A DNA stretch of 64,000 nt from Pseudomonadota bacterium (GTDB lineage: Bacteria; Pseudomonadota; Alphaproteobacteria; Rhizobiales; Phreatobacteraceae). Position 1 is the stretch's first letter. Each line of letters starts with the position of its first letter. Below the pieces are notes generated by a model. It was not told the origin of the DNA. It ran no database searches and saw only the letters and a program-made list of their open reading frames with translations. The position numbers and the translations under genes are program-made. Positions 28,527 through 37,457 of this stretch are shown one piece after another. The stretch covers positions 62,001 through 126,000 of the forward strand of contig JAIUOO010000005.1 in the NCBI GenBank assembly GCA_020161695.1. The letters are read 5' to 3'.

Positions 28527-29336
28527 TCAGCGCTGCATCGGCATGCGCGGGCCGTCCTCCGGCGCCTCATGGCTGGCGGAACCATGCCCGTTCGCCTCGC
28601 GTTTCCTGACGGCGCGGCGCGACAGCATGTTCAGCGTTTCCACCAGCGCCGAGAAGGCCATGGCCGCGTAGATGTAGCCCTTCGGGATCTTGGCGCCGAA
28701 GCCTTCAGCGATCAGCGCCATGCCGATCATCAGGAGGAAGCCGAGCGCCAGCATGACGATGGTCGGGTTGCCGGCGATGAAGTTCGCCAGCGGATTGGCC
28801 GCGAGCAGCATGACGATCACCGTGACGATCACCGCGATCACCATGATGGCGATCTCGTCGGTCATGCCGACGGCGGTGATGATCGAATCCACCGAGAAGA
28901 CGATGTCGAGCAGGATGATCTGACCGATCGCGGTGGCGAAATTGGTCACCACGGCGCCGCCCGTCGAGGGCTCGTCATGCGACCCCGCGCGCGGATCGAC
29001 ATTGTGATGGATCTCCTTGGTGGCCTTCCAGAGCAGGAACAGGCCACCGCCGATCAGGATGATGTCGCGCCACGAGAAGCCCTTGCCGAGGATCGAGATG
29101 ACCGGCTGGGTCAGCGTCACGATGATCGCCACCGTGCCGAGCAGGGCGAGGCGCATGATCAGCGCCAGCGAGATGCCGATCTTGCGCGCCTTCTCCCGCT
29201 GGCCGGCGGGCAGCTTGTTGGTGAGGATGGAGATGAAGATCAGATTGTCGATGCCGAGCACCACTTCCATGGCAATCAGCGTTGCGAGGGCTGCCCAGGC
29301 GGTCGGGTCCGCTGCGAGCCTCAAAAGATCTTCCAC
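28527..29336 (-). CDS. TerC family membrane protein
   Basis: Inner-membrane protein of 269 aa with seven or more hydrophobic segments. It has both acidic membrane motifs of the TerC family, [12 protein letters not shown] and [11 protein letters not shown], thought to bind or move metal ions. Work on TerC-like proteins links them to manganese export and tellurite tolerance; here the role is inferred only from the family. GTG start at 29336 with a GGAG-containing site upstream. The C-terminal 40 residues are polar and end in a basic tail. Confidence 0.92.
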   Translation of the reverse strand: MEDLLRLAADPTAWAALATLIAMEVVLGIDNLIFISILTNKLPAGQREKARKIGISLALIMRLALLGTVAIIVTLTQPVISILGKGFSWRDIILIGGGLFLLWKATKEIHHNVDPRAGSHDEPSTGGAVVTNFATAIGQIILLDIVFSVDSIITAVGMTDEIAIMVIAVIVTVIVMLLAANPLANFIAGNPTIVMLALGFLLMIGMALIAEGFGAKIPKGYIYAAMAFSALVETLNMLSRRAVRKREANGHGSASHEAPEDGPRMPMQR

Positions 29337-29488
29337 GTACCATCTCCATTGCTATTGCGAGGGGCCGCTCTGAAGCGGAACAGCTGCAATGACGAAAGAC
29401 GAAATGGTGTCGCACCCGGTTCCAAAGGCCCCGGGAAGGGCTCGGCGCGTTGTTTTGTCGCGCCTGCCCAAACGTCAGGACAGCCGCG

Positions 29489-30463
29489 TCAGGGCTTGAG
29501 GATGACCTTGCCCTTGGCGCGGCGGCTGGTCAGTTCGTTCAGCGCCTCGGCGATCTTCTCCAGCGGATAGGTGCCGTGGACGTGCAGCGAGAGCTTGCCC
29601 TCGGCGGTCCATTTGGCGACCTGCATGAGGTTCTCGCGGTTCTTCTGCGGCTCGCGCTGGGCGAAGGCGCCCCAGAACACGCCACGGATGTCGCAGCCCT
29701 TGAGCAGGGTGAGGTTGAGCGGGATCTTGGGGATCTCGCCGCCGGCGAAGCCGATGACCAGGAAACGGCCCTCCCAGGCGATGGCGCGCAGGGCGGGTTC
29801 CGCCAGCTTGTCGCCGACAGGATCGTAGATCACGTCGGGGCCCTTGCCGCCGGTCAGCGCGCGCAGGCGCTCCTTGAGGTCCTCGGTGGCGTAGTTGATC
29901 GTCTCGTCGGCGCCGTGCTCGCGGCAGAAGGCGAGCTTGTCGTCCGAGGAAGCGCAGGCGATCACCTTCGCGCCCATGGCCTTGCCGAGCTCGATCGCCG
30001 CGAGGCCGACGCCGCCGGCGGCGCCCAGCACGGCCAGCGTCTCGCCGGGCTTCAGCTGCGCGCGGTCCTTCAGCGCATGGATGGTGGTGCCGTAGGTGAT
30101 GATCATGCCGGCGGCCTGATCGTCCGACAAGGCATCGGGGATCGGCGCCAGCATCGCCGCCTTGGCGACGATATGCGTGCGCGCCGCGCCGTGGCTGGAA
30201 TTGCCGACCACGCGGTCGCCGACCTTCAGCCCGGCGACGCCCTCGCCGACGGCCACGACGCGGCCGGCGAACTCGGAGCCGGGCGAGAACGGCAGTTCCG
30301 GCTTCACCTGATACATGTTCTTGATGATCAGATTGTCGAAGAAGTTGAGCCCGACCGACGCAACGCCGACCACGACCTCGCCGGAACCCGGCACCGGATC
30401 GGGGAGTTCCTCGACCACAAGGCTTTCGGGCGGCCCAAAGGCCTTGCAGAGAACGGCTTTCAT
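29489..30463 (-). CDS. NADPH:quinone oxidoreductase family protein
   Basis: MDR-superfamily, zinc-free oxidoreductase of 324 aa. N-terminal GroES-like domain (about 1-120; P-G-S-E-F-A-G-R-V) and Rossmann domain (about 125-270) with L-G-A-A-G-G-V-G-L-A-A for NADPH binding. The C-terminal L-E-K-I-A-E-A-L-N-E and G-K-V-I-L-K-P are typical of quinone oxidoreductases and related enoyl reductases. The ATG at 30463 starts M-K-A-V, the usual start of this family; upstream codons are not conserved-like. Cytoplasmic; substrate uncertain. Confidence 0.92.
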   Translation of the reverse strand: MKAVLCKAFGPPESLVVEELPDPVPGSGEVVVGVASVGLNFFDNLIIKNMYQVKPELPFSPGSEFAGRVVAVGEGVAGLKVGDRVVGNSSHGAARTHIVAKAAMLAPIPDALSDDQAAGMIITYGTTIHALKDRAQLKPGETLAVLGAAGGVGLAAIELGKAMGAKVIACASSDDKLAFCREHGADETINYATEDLKERLRALTGGKGPDVIYDPVGDKLAEPALRAIAWEGRFLVIGFAGGEIPKIPLNLTLLKGCDIRGVFWGAFAQREPQKNRENLMQVAKWTAEGKLSLHVHGTYPLEKIAEALNELTSRRAKGKVILKP

Positions 30464-30639
30464 CGGGGGATTCCTCCAGTCGGACGGCACGACACCAGCC
30501 GGAACGGGCAAGGTCAACCTCCGCCGAAGGGCGAGGCCGGGCGCGGACCGCTCCGAGCCACGTCCTGCGGCCTTAACGCATCCGAAACGGCCATGGCAGA
30601 CCGCCACCGCGGCGACTTCTGATCGCCTTATTCGATGGT

Positions 30640-31371
30640 ATGCTCATGACAATGACGCCCGTGCGCATGGAGGCCGCCCTGAGCGGCATGACGCATAACC
30701 AGGCTGCCCCTGCTGCCCGCCCCCGGCGGGCATGGCGCATTCTGCGCCCGGGATTCCTGTTCCCCGCATTCCTGGCGTCGCTCGTCCTCGGCCTGTTCGG
30801 CGGTTTCCTGTCCTTCGCCGATGAGGTGACACGCCCCTACGACCCCTCCTCGCCGCGCACCGAGGCCATCGTCGCCATGACCGGCGGCTCCTACCGCGTC
30901 TCGGATGCGGTCGGGCTGCTCGGCTCCGGCCATGGCCGCCGGCTGCTCGTCAGCGGCGTCAATCCGATGGTGCGCGAACGCGAATTCGCCCGCGCCGTGC
31001 CGGCGGCCCTGCCCTTCCTCGGCTGCTGCATCGATCTCGACCACCGGGCGCTGAACACCCGCGGCAACGCCATCGAGACCGCCAAATGGGCGCGCCTCCA
31101 CGCCTTCCGCTCGCTGCTGGTGGTGACGTCGAGCTATCACATGCCGCGCACCATGCTGGAGCTCCAGCACCTGCTGCCGGACGTGCAGCTGGTGGCCTAT
31201 CCGGTGCAGACGGACGCCCTCAACCCCACCGGATGGTGGAAAGACCGCGCCAGCGTGAAGATTCTCGGCTTCGAATATGCCAAATATCTGCTGGCCGCCG
31301 TGGGTTTGAGGCTGGACGCTCCGATCGACGAGCGTCCCCGGCCGATGCCGATGAGAACGGCCCGAAACTGA
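30640..31371 (+). CDS. YdcF family (DUF218) protein
   Basis: 243-aa membrane-anchored protein: polar N-terminus, one hydrophobic segment (about 35-58), then a DUF218 domain (about 70-230) with I-V-A-M-T-G-G, L-L-V-S-G-V-N and V-V-T-S-S-Y-H-M-P-R-T. ElyC/SanA/YdcF relatives function in envelope carrier-lipid metabolism or barrier integrity, so an envelope role is inferred. Several ATG codons occur in the first 17 residues (30640, 30646, 30652, 30667, 30688) and the start is uncertain. The acyltransferase follows after 28 bp, forming a pair often seen behind ftsEX in alphaproteobacteria, although ftsEX is absent here. Confidence 0.87.
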   Translation: MLMTMTPVRMEAALSGMTHNQAAPAARPRRAWRILRPGFLFPAFLASLVLGLFGGFLSFADEVTRPYDPSSPRTEAIVAMTGGSYRVSDAVGLLGSGHGRRLLVSGVNPMVREREFARAVPAALPFLGCCIDLDHRALNTRGNAIETAKWARLHAFRSLLVVTSSYHMPRTMLELQHLLPDVQLVAYPVQTDALNPTGWWKDRASVKILGFEYAKYLLAAVGLRLDAPIDERPRPMPMRTARN

Positions 31372-31399
31372 CCGCCGCAGGGCGGGAGGAACCCGCCCG

Positions 31400-32134
31400 A
31401 TGCTTGCCCTGCGCTCCTTCGTCTTCAACGTCTTCTTCTATCTCTGGACGTTGGCACTGATGCTGTTCATCCTGCCAATGCTCCTCTGGCCGACCGCGCG
31501 GCCGATCCTGTGGATCGGCCTCGTCTGGGGAACGGGCAACCTGTGGGCCCTGCGCGTCATCTGCGGCATGGATGTCGAGTGGCGCGGCATGGAGAAGATC
31601 CCGGACGGCCCCATCCTCGTCGCGGCCAAGCACCAGTCAGCCTGGGAGACCTTCGCCTTCTTCATCCCGTTCCGCCGGCCGGCCTATGTCTACAAGCGCC
31701 AGCTCGCCTATGTGCCCCTGTTCGGCTGGCTGATCTGGAAGGCGAAGCAGATCCCGGTCGACCGCGGCAAGAAGGGCGAGGCGCTCGCCTCGATCACGGC
31801 CGGCGCGTTGAAGGCCGCGGCCATCGGCCGGCAGGTGATGATCTTCCCGGAGGGCACGCGCCGGGCCGTGGACGCCCCGCCGGACTACAAATACGGCGTG
31901 ACGCATCTCTATGCGCAGCTCGGCCTGCCCTGCCAGCCGGTGGCGCTCAATTCCGGCATGTTCTGGAGCCGCAAGTCCTTCACCCGCCGGCCCGGCACCG
32001 TACTGGTCGAGTTCCTCGACCCGATTCCGCCGGGCCTGCCGCCGGAAGAGTTCGCCGCGAAGCTGAAGGACGGCATCGAGACGGCGACGCAGCGGCTGAT
32101 CGCGGAATCGCGCGCGAAGGGCGAGGGCGGGTAG
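31400..32134 (+). CDS. plsC: 1-acyl-sn-glycerol-3-phosphate acyltransferase
   Basis: Inner-membrane enzyme of 244 aa that adds the second acyl chain to make phosphatidic acid. Two N-terminal hydrophobic segments (about 8-50), then the acyltransferase motifs: block I H-Q-S-A-W-E (the usual H-x4-D here has Glu at the acidic position, common in this alphaproteobacterial subgroup), block III I-F-P-E-G-T-R and block IV V-A-L-N-S-G near residues 175-180. Likely cotranscribed with the ydcF-like gene upstream. It ends before a palindromic region shared with the convergent uvrC. Confidence 0.93.
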   Translation: MLALRSFVFNVFFYLWTLALMLFILPMLLWPTARPILWIGLVWGTGNLWALRVICGMDVEWRGMEKIPDGPILVAAKHQSAWETFAFFIPFRRPAYVYKRQLAYVPLFGWLIWKAKQIPVDRGKKGEALASITAGALKAAAIGRQVMIFPEGTRRAVDAPPDYKYGVTHLYAQLGLPCQPVALNSGMFWSRKSFTRRPGTVLVEFLDPIPPGLPPEEFAAKLKDGIETATQRLIAESRAKGEGG

Positions 32135-32163
32135 GCTTTGATCGCAGCCAAGGGGGCCTAACC

Positions 32164-32297
32164 ACCTCTCCCCGCCGGGGAGAGGTCGGCGCGCTAGCGC
32201 CGGGAGAGGGGACAAGGCCTTTTTCCCGCAAGCACCCTCCCCCTCACCCGATCCTCGGCTAACGCCTTGGATCGACCTCTCTCCGGCGGGGAGAGGT
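32164..32297. repeat. Pair of GC palindromes between plsC and uvrC
   Basis: ACCTCTCCCCG-C-CGGGGAGAGGT (32164-32186) is a perfect 11-bp-arm palindrome; ACCTCTCTCCG-G-CGGGGAGAGGT (32275-32297) is a near-copy with one mismatch. Between them are further C- and G-runs and a short T-run. This is the common intergenic mosaic type of Hyphomicrobiales; lying between convergent genes, it could serve as a bidirectional terminator. Confidence 0.75.
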
Positions 32298-32342
32298 AGC
32301 GGCGACACCGGCGCGTTACGGATGCCGACAATCCCGTTCGGG

Positions 32343-34364
32343 TCACCCCTGCGGGTGGAAGAAGTTGTAGACCGCCTGCGCCGTGCCGGCATTGATGCCG
32401 GGCGCGCGCTGCAGATCCTCGAGGCTCGCGCGCTCGATCGCCTTCAGCGTGCCGAAATGGTTGAGCAGGGCGCGCTTGCGCGTCGGGCCGATGCCGCCGA
32501 TCTCGGCGAGGCCCGCCGAGCGCAGGTCTTTCTTGCGCCGGCCGCGATGGGTCCCGATGGCGAAGCGGTGGGCTTCGTCCCGCAGCCGCTGGACGAAATA
32601 GAGCACGGGATCGCGCGGTTCGAGCCGGAACGGCACGCGCCCGGTCATGTGGAAGGTCTCGCGCCCGGCCTCGCGGTCGCGGCCCTTGGCGATGCCGACC
32701 AGCGGCACGTCCGCGATGCCGAGCCGCTCCAGGATCGCCTCCGCCGCCGAGAGCTGGCCCGGCCCGCCATCGATGATCACGAGGTCCGGCCATGACGTGT
32801 CGGCTTCGGCCTCTTCCGGGGCGGCGGCCTCGGCATCCGGCTCCGTTCCGGCCTCCACCTTCGGCGCATCCTTCAACAGCCGCTTGAACCGGCGCTCCAG
32901 CACCTCGCGCATCATGCCGAAATCGTCGCCCGGGGCGATATCCGACTTGATGTTGAAGGTGCGGTAGTCCTTGCGCCGGAAGCCTTCCGGCCCGGCGACG
33001 ATCATGCCGCCGACGGCGTTGGTGCCCATGATGTGGGAATTGTCGTAGACCTCGATGCGCCGCGGCGGCTTGTCGAGGCCGAGCGCTGTCGCCAGCCCCT
33101 CCAGCAGCTTCATCTGCGACGCGCTCTCGGCGAGCTGGCGGCCGAGCGCCTCCCGCGCATTCTGCGCGGCGTGATCGACGAGATCCTTCTTCTCGCCGCG
33201 CTTCGGCGCCTGCACCTCGACGCGCCGGCCGGCCTTGGTCGACAGCGCTTCGGCAAGGACGGCCTGATCCTCGACCTCGTGAGACAGCAGCACCAAAGTC
33301 GGCGGCGGCTTGTCGTCGTAGAACTGCGCGATGAAGGAGGACAGCACCTCGGCCGCCTCCAGCGAACGATCGGCCTTCGGGTAATAGGCGCGGTTGCCCC
33401 AGTTCTGGCCGGTGCGGAAGAAGAACACCTGAATGCAGGTCTGTCCGCCGTCCTGCACGGCCGCGAAGACGTCGGCCTCCTCGACGCCGCGAGGATTGAT
33501 GCCCTGCGTCGACTGCACCGCCGAGAGAGCGGCGAGGCGGTCGCGATAGACCGCCGCCCGCTCGAACTCCATGGTCTCGGCGGCTTCCTCCATCTGCTTC
33601 GCCAGCAGCTGCTTCACCGCCTGGCTGCGGCCGGAGAGGAACAGCTTCGCCTCCTTCACCAGCACGTCGTAGTCGGCCGGCGCGATCTCGGCGGTGCAGG
33701 GACCGGCGCAGCGCTTGATCTGGAACAGAAGGCAGGGCCGCGTGCGGCTCTCGAACACCGCATCCGAACAGGAGCGCACGAGGAAGGCCCGCTCCAGCGC
33801 GTTGATCGTCCGCCCGACCGCCTGCGCCGAGGCGAAGGGGCCGAAATAATCGCCCTTCGGCACGCGCGCGCCGCGATGCTTGGCGATGCGCGGGGCCGGA
33901 TGGTCTGACGTGATGAGGATGTAGGGAAAGGACTTGTCGTCCCGCATCAGCACGTTGAAGCGGGGCCGCAGCTGCTTGATCAGATTGGCTTCGAGCAGCA
34001 GCGCCTCGGTCTCGGTCTTGGTCGAGACGAACTCCATGGCAGTGGTCGCCGCGACCATCCGGGCGATGCGGCTGACGAGCCCGGTCGGGCGGGCATAGGA
34101 GATGACCCGCTTGGCGATCGACTTCGCCTTGCCGACATAGAGAACCTCGCCCTTCACATCGATCATGCGATAGACGCCCGGCCCCTTGGGCGCGTGCTTC
34201 ACCGCCGCCTTGATCACCTCCATGCCGGCGGCGACCGTGCCCTCGGCCGGCGCGACCTCGTCTTCCACGGCCAGATCGAGGACGAGCGCCTCCACCTCCT
34301 CCGCCTCCGGGGCTTCGGGATCGGTCAGGTCGGGTTCGAGGTTGGTCTGGCCGGGGCGACTCAT
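32343..34364 (-). CDS. uvrC: Excinuclease ABC subunit C
   Basis: Dual-incision endonuclease subunit of nucleotide excision repair, 673 aa, cytoplasmic. In order: an acidic N-terminal extension (about 1-45), GIY-YIG nuclease domain (P-G-V-Y-R-M and V-L-Y-V-G-K-A), UVR motif region (about 245-280, [11 protein letters not shown]), RNase H-like nuclease domain with I-E-V-Y-D-N-S-H and [11 protein letters not shown], and helix-hairpin-helix motifs at the end (I-G-G-I-G-P-T-R). The region around 505-525 is an Ala/Glu-rich insert. No alphaproteobacterial LexA site (GTTC-N7-GTTC) was seen just upstream. Confidence 0.98.
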   Translation of the reverse strand: MSRPGQTNLEPDLTDPEAPEAEEVEALVLDLAVEDEVAPAEGTVAAGMEVIKAAVKHAPKGPGVYRMIDVKGEVLYVGKAKSIAKRVISYARPTGLVSRIARMVAATTAMEFVSTKTETEALLLEANLIKQLRPRFNVLMRDDKSFPYILITSDHPAPRIAKHRGARVPKGDYFGPFASAQAVGRTINALERAFLVRSCSDAVFESRTRPCLLFQIKRCAGPCTAEIAPADYDVLVKEAKLFLSGRSQAVKQLLAKQMEEAAETMEFERAAVYRDRLAALSAVQSTQGINPRGVEEADVFAAVQDGGQTCIQVFFFRTGQNWGNRAYYPKADRSLEAAEVLSSFIAQFYDDKPPPTLVLLSHEVEDQAVLAEALSTKAGRRVEVQAPKRGEKKDLVDHAAQNAREALGRQLAESASQMKLLEGLATALGLDKPPRRIEVYDNSHIMGTNAVGGMIVAGPEGFRRKDYRTFNIKSDIAPGDDFGMMREVLERRFKRLLKDAPKVEAGTEPDAEAAAPEEAEADTSWPDLVIIDGGPGQLSAAEAILERLGIADVPLVGIAKGRDREAGRETFHMTGRVPFRLEPRDPVLYFVQRLRDEAHRFAIGTHRGRRKKDLRSAGLAEIGGIGPTRKRALLNHFGTLKAIERASLEDLQRAPGINAGTAQAVYNFFHPQG

Positions 34365-34423
34365 GGGAAGCGATATATAGGCGATGCGGGCGCCCGATGC
34401 GTGGCATCAGGGCGCGGGCGGCT

Positions 34424-35179
34424 TCATTCCCTGATGCCCCAGACGTCTGGCGTCTGCCAGATCAGCCGCTGGCCGCCATCGACCGGCAGGGTGGCGCCGG
34501 TGATGGTGCTCGCGCGGGCAAGATAGAGCACGGCCTCGGCCACCGCTTCCGGCGGACTGCCGGCGCCGGTAAGGGTTGCCGCCTGCTGCCGGGCGAAGTC
34601 CTCGGGCCGCTGGCGGATGTTGGCGGCGGCCGGCCCCGGCGCGACGGCATTGACGCGGATGCGGGGGGCGAGCGCCTGCGCCATGGTCTCGGTCGCGGCC
34701 ACCAGAGCCGCCTTGGTCAGGCCGTAGGAATAGAATTGCGGGGTCGGCTTGAACACGCGCTGGTCGGCGATGTTGACGATGGCCGAGCCGTCAGGGGCCT
34801 GCGCCGCGAAATCCTGCGCGAGGAAGGAGGGCGTCTGCAGATTGACGCGGAACTGGCGATTCCACACCTCGCGGGTCAGCGAGCCGACATGGTCCTCGAC
34901 GAACTCGCTGGCATTGTTGACGAGCAGGGTCAGCGGGCCGAAAGCGCCGGCCGCCACCGCGATCAGGCCGTCCACATCGGCCGGCTCGGCGAGGTCGGCC
35001 CGCACCACCGCCGCCCGTCCGCCGCGCGCGGCGATGGCGGCGGCGAGCGCCTCGGCCTCGGCCATCGAGCGGTTGGCATGGATGACGACGGCATAGCCGG
35101 CCGCCGCCAGCGCCTCGACGATGGCCGCGCCGATCCGCCGGGCCCCGCCCGTCACCAGCGCTATGCCGCCTTGCCCCAT
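34424..35179 (-). CDS. SDR family oxidoreductase
   Basis: Short-chain dehydrogenase of 251 aa. The cofactor motif T-G-G-A-R-R-I-G is at residues 10-17, with Arg residues typical of NADPH-preferring, pteridine-reductase-like members; N-N-A-S at about 92-95, catalytic Y-S-Y-G-L-T-K (Tyr and Lys spaced by three), and P-G-P-A after R-V-N-A-V-A. The TGGARRIG pattern suggests a FolM/PTR1-like dihydropteridine reductase, but substrate is not proven. It is followed by uvrC after 59 bp on the same strand, a frequent neighbour pair in this order. Confidence 0.9.
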   Translation of the reverse strand: MGQGGIALVTGGARRIGAAIVEALAAAGYAVVIHANRSMAEAEALAAAIAARGGRAAVVRADLAEPADVDGLIAVAAGAFGPLTLLVNNASEFVEDHVGSLTREVWNRQFRVNLQTPSFLAQDFAAQAPDGSAIVNIADQRVFKPTPQFYSYGLTKAALVAATETMAQALAPRIRVNAVAPGPAAANIRQRPEDFARQQAATLTGAGSPPEAVAEAVLYLARASTITGATLPVDGGQRLIWQTPDVWGIRE

Positions 35180-35717
35180 GACCCGATCCTCTGCGCTTCG
35201 GCGCCGTTCCGCAAATAAAGCAGGCGTTGCCGTTCGGCCACGGTTGCTAGCAGCGGTCCGGACCCTGGCCTGTCAGTAATGAACCGGCGCAGCACTGGCA
35301 CGGAAGACCGGTGCCGCCGCGACACCCCTGACGTGGCAGGGAATTGCCGGGCCGTTCCTCTTGTTGCGCCTGCGAAAGGACCCTGGTGCGCCACGATTGC
35401 GCCACAAGCTGAAAGAATTACAATCAGATCTATCAGGAATTCGATAGTTCTTATATGTATATTCAGTGATTGTAACGCTTTATTTCCAAATATGACTTGG
35501 GTTCATGTGCCTCATTTCAGCCAAGAAGGAGAGACTATGAGTCCCCTGTTCGCGAATGAACGTTTGCAGGCTCTCCGACGGGTAACCGACTATTAACGAC
35601 GGAACCAAAGAAGCCGCGAAAATTGAACTGAATGCGGTTATAGATAGTTCACCGCACCGAATACGGGACGACGCGAGGGGACGAACTCCGGCGACGTTCA
35701 TGGGACAGGAGTTGATG
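35180..35717. promoter_or_regulatory. Long AT-richer spacer upstream of outer membrane protein gene
   Basis: 538 bp without a conventional gene. Around 35410-35510 the base composition drops well below the surrounding GC level, with A/T runs and a short CTATC/GATAG dyad at 35430-35447, which is a plausible promoter zone for the strongly expressed beta-barrel gene. From 35526 on there is a short reading frame with a strong ribosome site. No exact -35/-10 pair stands out. Confidence 0.55.
35537..35596 (+). CDS. Possible 19-residue leader peptide
   Basis: ATG at 35537, preceded at 35526-35533 by AAGGAGAG, the best Shine-Dalgarno sequence in the window, and ending TAA at 35594-35596. The peptide is polar (M-S-P-L-F-A-N-E-R then Gln, Leu, Arg, Val, Thr, Asp, Tyr) with no homology recognised. 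It sits 121 bp before the outer membrane protein start, in its likely untranslated leader. It could regulate translation of that gene or be a remnant. Confidence 0.4.
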   Translation: MSPLFANERLQALRRVTDY

Positions 35718-36383
35718 ATGAAGAAGATCCTCTGGGCCGTGGCCGCTGCCGCTACCCTCGCCACCCCGGCCTTCGCGGCCGACATTCCGCGCCGCCAGCC
35801 GATCGCAGACACCGTCTACGTTCCGGCGGCCCCCGCTGGCGTCTGGACCGGCTTCTACGTCGGCGCCCATCTCGGCGGCGCTTTCGGCTCGAACTTCCGC
35901 AACAACGTCGGCTACGGCCTCGGCGGCGCCTCGGGCTTCCTCGCCGGTGTCCAGGCTGGTTACGACTACCAGTTCAACCGCGTCGTGCTCGGCGTCGCCG
36001 GTGACCTGACCTACTCGACGGTTTCGCGCCGCTACATCGACCTGACCCCGTCGGACATCCGCGCCAAGCAGGACTGGAGCGGCTCGCTCCGCGCCCGCCT
36101 CGGCTACGCGGTGCAGGACAACATGCTGCTGTACGTGACCGGTGGTCTCGCCCTCGGCAATGTGCGCCTGAACGACGCCGTCCTGGCCACCTCGCAGTCG
36201 CGCACGGCGCTCGGCTGGACCGTCGGCGCCGGCGGCGAGTACAAGTTCACCCAGAACTGGTCGGGTCTGCTCGAGTATCGCTACACCGATCTCGGCCGCG
36301 GCACCTACAACGCGATCTCCTTCGCGCCGCGCGTCGGCTTCACCAACCACACGATCCGCACCGGCCTGAACTACCGCTTCTGA
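35718..36383 (+). CDS. Outer membrane beta-barrel protein (Omp25/Omp31-like)
   Basis: Exported 221-aa protein: signal peptide from M-K-K-I-L-W with cleavage near A-F-A-A-D, then an eight-strand-type beta-barrel. Typical parts are W-T-G-F-Y-V-G-A-H-L-G-G near residue 45, A-G-V-Q-A-G-Y-D-Y-Q-F, R-A-R-L-G-Y-A, and a C-terminal aromatic signature L-N-Y-R-F that ends in Phe, as needed for outer membrane insertion. Codon use is strongly biased (for example GGC/GTC), suggesting high expression. Start at 35718 has AGGAG 6 nt upstream; the ATG at 35715 is also possible. A strong terminator follows. Confidence 0.93.
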   Translation: MKKILWAVAAAATLATPAFAADIPRRQPIADTVYVPAAPAGVWTGFYVGAHLGGAFGSNFRNNVGYGLGGASGFLAGVQAGYDYQFNRVVLGVAGDLTYSTVSRRYIDLTPSDIRAKQDWSGSLRARLGYAVQDNMLLYVTGGLALGNVRLNDAVLATSQSRTALGWTVGAGGEYKFTQNWSGLLEYRYTDLGRGTYNAISFAPRVGFTNHTIRTGLNYRF

Positions 36384-36406
36384 TCGGACCTTCCGATCGA
36401 GCCAGC

Positions 36407-36433
36407 AACGGCCCGGGCCTCGCCCGGGCCGTT
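36407..36433 (+). terminator. Strong hairpin after outer membrane protein gene
   Basis: AACGGCCCGGGC-CTC-GCCCGGGCCGTT: a perfect 12-bp stem with a 3-nt loop, 24 nt after the stop codon. Only a short TT follows, but the stem is very stable. Confidence 0.8.
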
Positions 36434-36525
36434 CGCATGTCGGGGACGGCGATCATCAAGCCATCGTCATCGCCCGGTTGATCCGCCGCATTGCCTCGCC
36501 TCGCGGCTCGCCCTAGAACGCCGCC

Positions 36526-37293
36526 ATGGCGCTACTCGACCTCGCCAATCCGACCCGGTTCCTCGCCCTCGTGCAGCGCGCGCTGCCGTGGCTTGCGCTC
36601 GCGACCGCCGTGCTGTTCGCGGCGGCGGTTCATTTCGCCTTCTTCGTCGCCCCCGACGACTACCAGCAGGGCGGCACGGTCAGGATCATGTTCATCCACG
36701 TGCCGGCGGCCTGGCTGTCCATGGCCTGCTACGCGATGATGGCGCTGGCTTCCCTCGGCACGCTGGTCTGGCGCCACCCGCTGGCCGACGTCTCGGCCAA
36801 GGCGGCGGCGCCCATCGGCGCGGCCTTCACCTTCGTCTGCCTCGCCACCGGCTCGCTCTGGGGCCGGCCGATGTGGGGCACGTGGTGGATCTGGGACGCG
36901 CGGCTGACCTCCGAACTTGTCCTCCTGATCATGTATCTCGGCCTGATCGCGCTCTGGCGCTCGGTCGACGATCCCGGCCGCGCCGGCCGGGCGGCGGCGG
37001 TGCTGACCCTCGTCGGTACGATCAACCTGCCGATCATCAAGTTCTCGGTCGACTGGTGGAACACCCTGCACCAGCCGGCTTCGGTGATCCGCCTCGGCGG
37101 GCCGACCATCCACGCCTCGATCCTGACGCCGCTCATCGTGTCGGCGCTCGCCTTCACCGCCCTGTTCGTCACGCTGCACCTCGCCGCCATGCGCAACGAG
37201 GTGCTGCGCCGCCGGGTGCGCGCCATGCGGCTGATGGAGGCACAGCGCGAAATGCCGCCGGCCGGCGCTCAGGCCGCCGCGGGAGCCGGCTGA
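36526..37293 (+). CDS. ccmC: Heme ABC transporter permease CcmC
   Basis: Cytochrome c maturation protein of 255 aa that hands heme to CcmE at the periplasmic face of the inner membrane. Six hydrophobic segments are visible. The tryptophan-rich heme motif W-G-T-W-W-I-W-D-A-R-L lies near residue 125, with flanking His residues in F-I-H-V-P-A-A-W and N-T-L-H-Q-P-A-S. It overlaps ccmD by one base (TGATG). ccmA and ccmB, which normally precede it, are not in the window; the outer membrane gene with its terminator lies upstream instead. Confidence 0.96.
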   Translation: MALLDLANPTRFLALVQRALPWLALATAVLFAAAVHFAFFVAPDDYQQGGTVRIMFIHVPAAWLSMACYAMMALASLGTLVWRHPLADVSAKAAAPIGAAFTFVCLATGSLWGRPMWGTWWIWDARLTSELVLLIMYLGLIALWRSVDDPGRAGRAAAVLTLVGTINLPIIKFSVDWWNTLHQPASVIRLGGPTIHASILTPLIVSALAFTALFVTLHLAAMRNEVLRRRVRAMRLMEAQREMPPAGAQAAAGAG

Positions 37294-37457
37294 TGAGCGA
37301 TCCGCACGCCTTCTTCATTCTCGCCTCCTATGCGATCACCGCGCTGACCTGCCTCGGCCTGATCGCCTGGGTCGTGCTCGACCATCGTCGCCAGAGAGCT
37401 GTCATCGCCGACCTCGAGGCGCGCGGCGTCACCCGCCGCTCGGGACGCTCCTCATGA
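37293..37457 (+). CDS. ccmD: Heme exporter protein CcmD
   Basis: Small 54-aa membrane protein that helps release holo-CcmE. One hydrophobic segment (about 8-30: F-F-I-L-A-S-Y-A-I-T-A-L) with the conserved Tyr, followed by a basic helix D-H-R-R-Q-R. ATG overlaps the ccmC stop, and the ccmD stop overlaps the ccmG start as ATGA. The gene order and length identify it despite low sequence conservation. Confidence 0.93.
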   Translation: MSDPHAFFILASYAITALTCLGLIAWVVLDHRRQRAVIADLEARGVTRRSGRSS

